From Pseudomonas paraversuta (GTDB lineage Bacteria > Pseudomonadota > Gammaproteobacteria > Pseudomonadales > Pseudomonadaceae), in assembly GCF_904063065.1 (NCBI RefSeq), contig NZ_CAJFCL010000002.1, positions 372,001 through 436,000 of the forward strand: a DNA stretch of 64,000 nt, given 5' to 3'. A program made the translations under genes and the position numbers. Below the pieces are notes generated by a model. It was not told the DNA's origin. It did no database searches and was given only the letters and a program-made list of their open reading frames with translations. Positions 62,280 to 64,000 of the stretch are shown in pieces (within the stretch, counting starts at the first letter, position 1; every line of letters starts with the position of its first letter).

Positions 62280-64000
62280 CTACCTGAAATCCGCATACGG
62301 TATCAACGGTTGCACCGGCATCGGCAAGTTGCCCTGCCAGGTGTCAAACGTATACCGCAGGTAGAGCATCGCCCGGCTTGGGGCGTAGCCTTCACTGTGT
62401 TGATAGAGCAAGCCACCGCCCAGCACCAGATTGTCCGTCAGCCGGCGTTCTACCAGGCCCTGCAGGCGAATGCCGATGCCATTGCTGTTGCCTCCCGACG
62501 TCTCTCCCAGCCCTTCCGATAGCTCGTAGCCGGCCTGATCCACTGCGTGCAGAAGCTTGTCGTTCAGCCCGCTCAGAGGGTAGAGGTCGTTGGACTTGGT
62601 TTGGGCGTACGACCAGCCCACCGAGCTTTCCAGGGATACCGACCAGTTAGGCGTACGAAAGGCGTAGTTGAGCGGTACGCCGATGGAGAAGTATTGCTGG
62701 GGACTGTAATACCCGCCCTGGCCCAGGGTGTATTCGCTCAGGTCTTTGTCGTAGCTCCAGTACATCACGGTCAGACCGGTGCGCATGCGTTCATCGGCGC
62801 GCTCCACCAGGCGATAGTAATAGCCCGCCATGGCGGTGTTCTTGTGGTTGTCTTCGACATTCTTGCCAACCAGCCAATGCTGCCCAAGACTGGCCCACAC
62901 GCCGTCAACACCGCCTTCGTCGTGGCTCAGGCTCAGGGTCACGCCGTTAGAGGTCACACCCCCCCAGGTCACGCCCGTATTGGGGTCGGTCGCACCGGAG
63001 TACGACAGGATCGAGTTGCTCAAAGGCCGGCGCGATCCGGTCAGCGTCCAGCCCACTGAGCCGATCTTGCTGCTGTAGGCCACGCCGCCCAGCCAGTTAG
63101 GCACTTTGAACGTATCCGGCGTGCGGCCGATATCAACGTTCCATGTCTCATTCTTCCAGCCAGCCGCCAGCATGGTGCCATTGGCCGATTGCGAGCGGTC
63201 CTCACAGCCCGAGAAGTCCGGTCCGTCGGTGCCTTTGCGCCTTACGGCTACCCCGCAGGTGCCATAGTTCTCACGGACAAGACCGTCCGGGTCGGCTTTG
63301 AAAGCCCCGGCATCCATGTTGATCTGCTCGGCCCGCATAAAGCCGGTGCCATCGGCAATCGGTAAATCCAGTTGCAGGATGGTGGTCCGGGTGTCCGTAT
63401 CCGAGGTGCCCTGGGAGGCATTGTCCGAGCGCCAGCCGTAATCGGTGTACAGATGCAGCGTCGGATTTTGTCGCTGGTACAGTTCATCCACGTCACTGCG
63501 CAGGCTGCTCGCCAGCCATTGGTCATCGTCTTTTTCACGACTGGCCATGGTCATGGCGCGATCGTCCCGCGGGCTGGCCTGCTGCGCGGGCAGCAACCCG
63601 GCTCCGGCCATGCTTTTGGCGTAATAGTCCAGGGCTTGCTGCGGCTCAGTCGCGGAGATCAGGCGCGCTGCATCGCGGTACATCAACGGGTCGGCCTGGG
63701 GCGCCTTCAGCAGCTCGGCGTACATGGCCCGGGCTTTCCCCGGCTCACCTACGTCGGACCAGGCGTTGGCCACCCGGCGTTGCTGCGCAGGGGTCAAGAC
63801 CACGCCCGGAGCCGGCTTGAACTGTGCCAACTGCTGACGGGCCGGGGCCAGTTGCTTACTGGCAATCAGGCTCTCGATTTGTCCCAACTGCGCATTGATG
63901 TCGCCAGGTTCATTCTTCAGCACCTGGCTGTACAGCTTTTGCGCCTGGGTAAAGTCGCCGCGTTCCTGGGCCCATCTGCCAACGGTCATCAGGTCGTCGT
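62280..64000 (-). CDS. bcsC: BcsC-like cellulose synthase operon protein, C-terminal part (5' end beyond window)
   Basis: At least 573 codons; the frame is open to the right edge. The first visible 130 residues are TPR-like ('AQKLYSQVLKNEPGDINAQL', 'RRVANAWSDVGEPGKARAMY', 'DPLMYRDAARLISATEPQQA'). From about residue 190 the outer-membrane beta-barrel domain (BCSC_C) follows: 'LYTDYGWRSDNASQGTSD', 'RAEQINMDAGAF', 'VPNWLGGVAYSSKIGSVGWT', and many Tyr/Gly/Asn strands to a terminal 'MLYLRYTFDTW'. BcsC guides cellulose through the periplasm and outer membrane (WssE in P. fluorescens). The stop lies about 10 nt from the repeat array. Confidence 0.85.
   Translation of the reverse strand, partial: DDLMTVGRWAQERGDFTQAQKLYSQVLKNEPGDINAQLGQIESLIASKQLAPARQQLAQFKPAPGVVLTPAQQRRVANAWSDVGEPGKARAMYAELLKAPQADPLMYRDAARLISATEPQQALDYYAKSMAGAGLLPAQQASPRDDRAMTMASREKDDDQWLASSLRSDVDELYQRQNPTLHLYTDYGWRSDNASQGTSDTDTRTTILQLDLPIADGTGFMRAEQINMDAGAFKADPDGLVRENYGTCGVAVRRKGTDGPDFSGCEDRSQSANGTMLAAGWKNETWNVDIGRTPDTFKVPNWLGGVAYSSKIGSVGWTLTGSRRPLSNSILSYSGATDPNTGVTWGGVTSNGVTLSLSHDEGGVDGVWASLGQHWLVGKNVEDNHKNTAMAGYYYRLVERADERMRTGLTVMYWSYDKDLSEYTLGQGGYYSPQQYFSIGVPLNYAFRTPNWSVSLESSVGWSYAQTKSNDLYPLSGLNDKLLHAVDQAGYELSEGLGETSGGNSNGIGIRLQGLVERRLTDNLVLGGGLLYQHSEGYAPSRAMLYLRYTFDTWQGNLPMPVQPLIPYADFR

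Noticed and set aside
60883..62364. Two repetitive reading frames (195 and 213 codons) over the repeat array
   Set aside because: They repeat the same 40 residues because the 120-bp BIME period is a multiple of three; no ribosome site or protein logic.

Overview
The window reads as a Pseudomonas chromosome, most likely of the P. fluorescens lineage. Supporting this are the REP/BIME repeats of the 'TAGGAGCGAGCTTGCTCGCG' type, a GorA/GalU/Pgm/ModABC gene set with high-GC codon use, an HdeA-like protein, and many LysR-controlled single genes. The species call is inference.

Region 1 (1-12.4 kb) is the distal end of a lambda-like (siphovirus) prophage. In order it holds the tape measure protein C-terminus, a DUF1833-type tail protein, an NlpC/P60 tail-tip peptidase, a TipJ/gpJ host-specificity protein and a small conserved protein. 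Three tail-fibre-type genes follow: one with an SGNH/sialate-O-acetylesterase-like domain, one unknown, and one ending in an S74 self-cleaving chaperone. A GH19 endolysin and nested Rz/Rz1 spanins close the block. A broken second copy of the endolysin 5' end lies just upstream of the intact gene. No holin is visible.

Region 2 (12.4-23.6 kb) is cargo and the prophage edge. It holds a reverse-strand protein with a PD-(D/E)XK-like core, a 69-aa protein with a paralogue 8.7 kb away, and an SRAP (YedK/HMCES-like) gene. It also holds umuDC under a near-perfect LexA box, an LRAT-fold protein with a membrane tail, and lipoprotein and small hypothetical genes. A PotF-like binding protein plus agmatinase-like ureohydrolase operon lies opposite a LysR regulator. 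The C-terminal stub of a tyrosine integrase sits near a tRNA-Cys anticodon-arm-like sequence and probably marks the decayed end of the integrated element.

Region 3 (23.6-60.5 kb) is ordinary host chromosome. It includes a shikimate dehydrogenase-like gene with an MHS-family transporter, an orphan 418-aa gene, GNAT, a PheC-like cyclohexadienyl dehydratase, an SRPBCC protein, and LysR/DUF2798. A GntR-DUF2848-amidase-MFS catabolic cluster has a perfect 34-bp operator palindrome. Further genes are a zinc alcohol dehydrogenase, hdeA, a YliI-like aldose dehydrogenase, ecotin, pgm, a DUF3857/transglutaminase protein with a Fur-box-like site, ybaK, an ArsR/MDR pair, an E. coli-type (zinc-motif) hemB, surE, LysR and wzz. 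The modABC operon has a ModE-like operator, and alkB, DUF1883, small lipoproteins, galU and gor complete the region.

Region 4 (60.5-64 kb) is a 15-unit tandem array of 120-bp BIME units that fills the gap between gor and the convergent C-terminal part of a bcsC-like cellulose export gene, which runs off the right edge.
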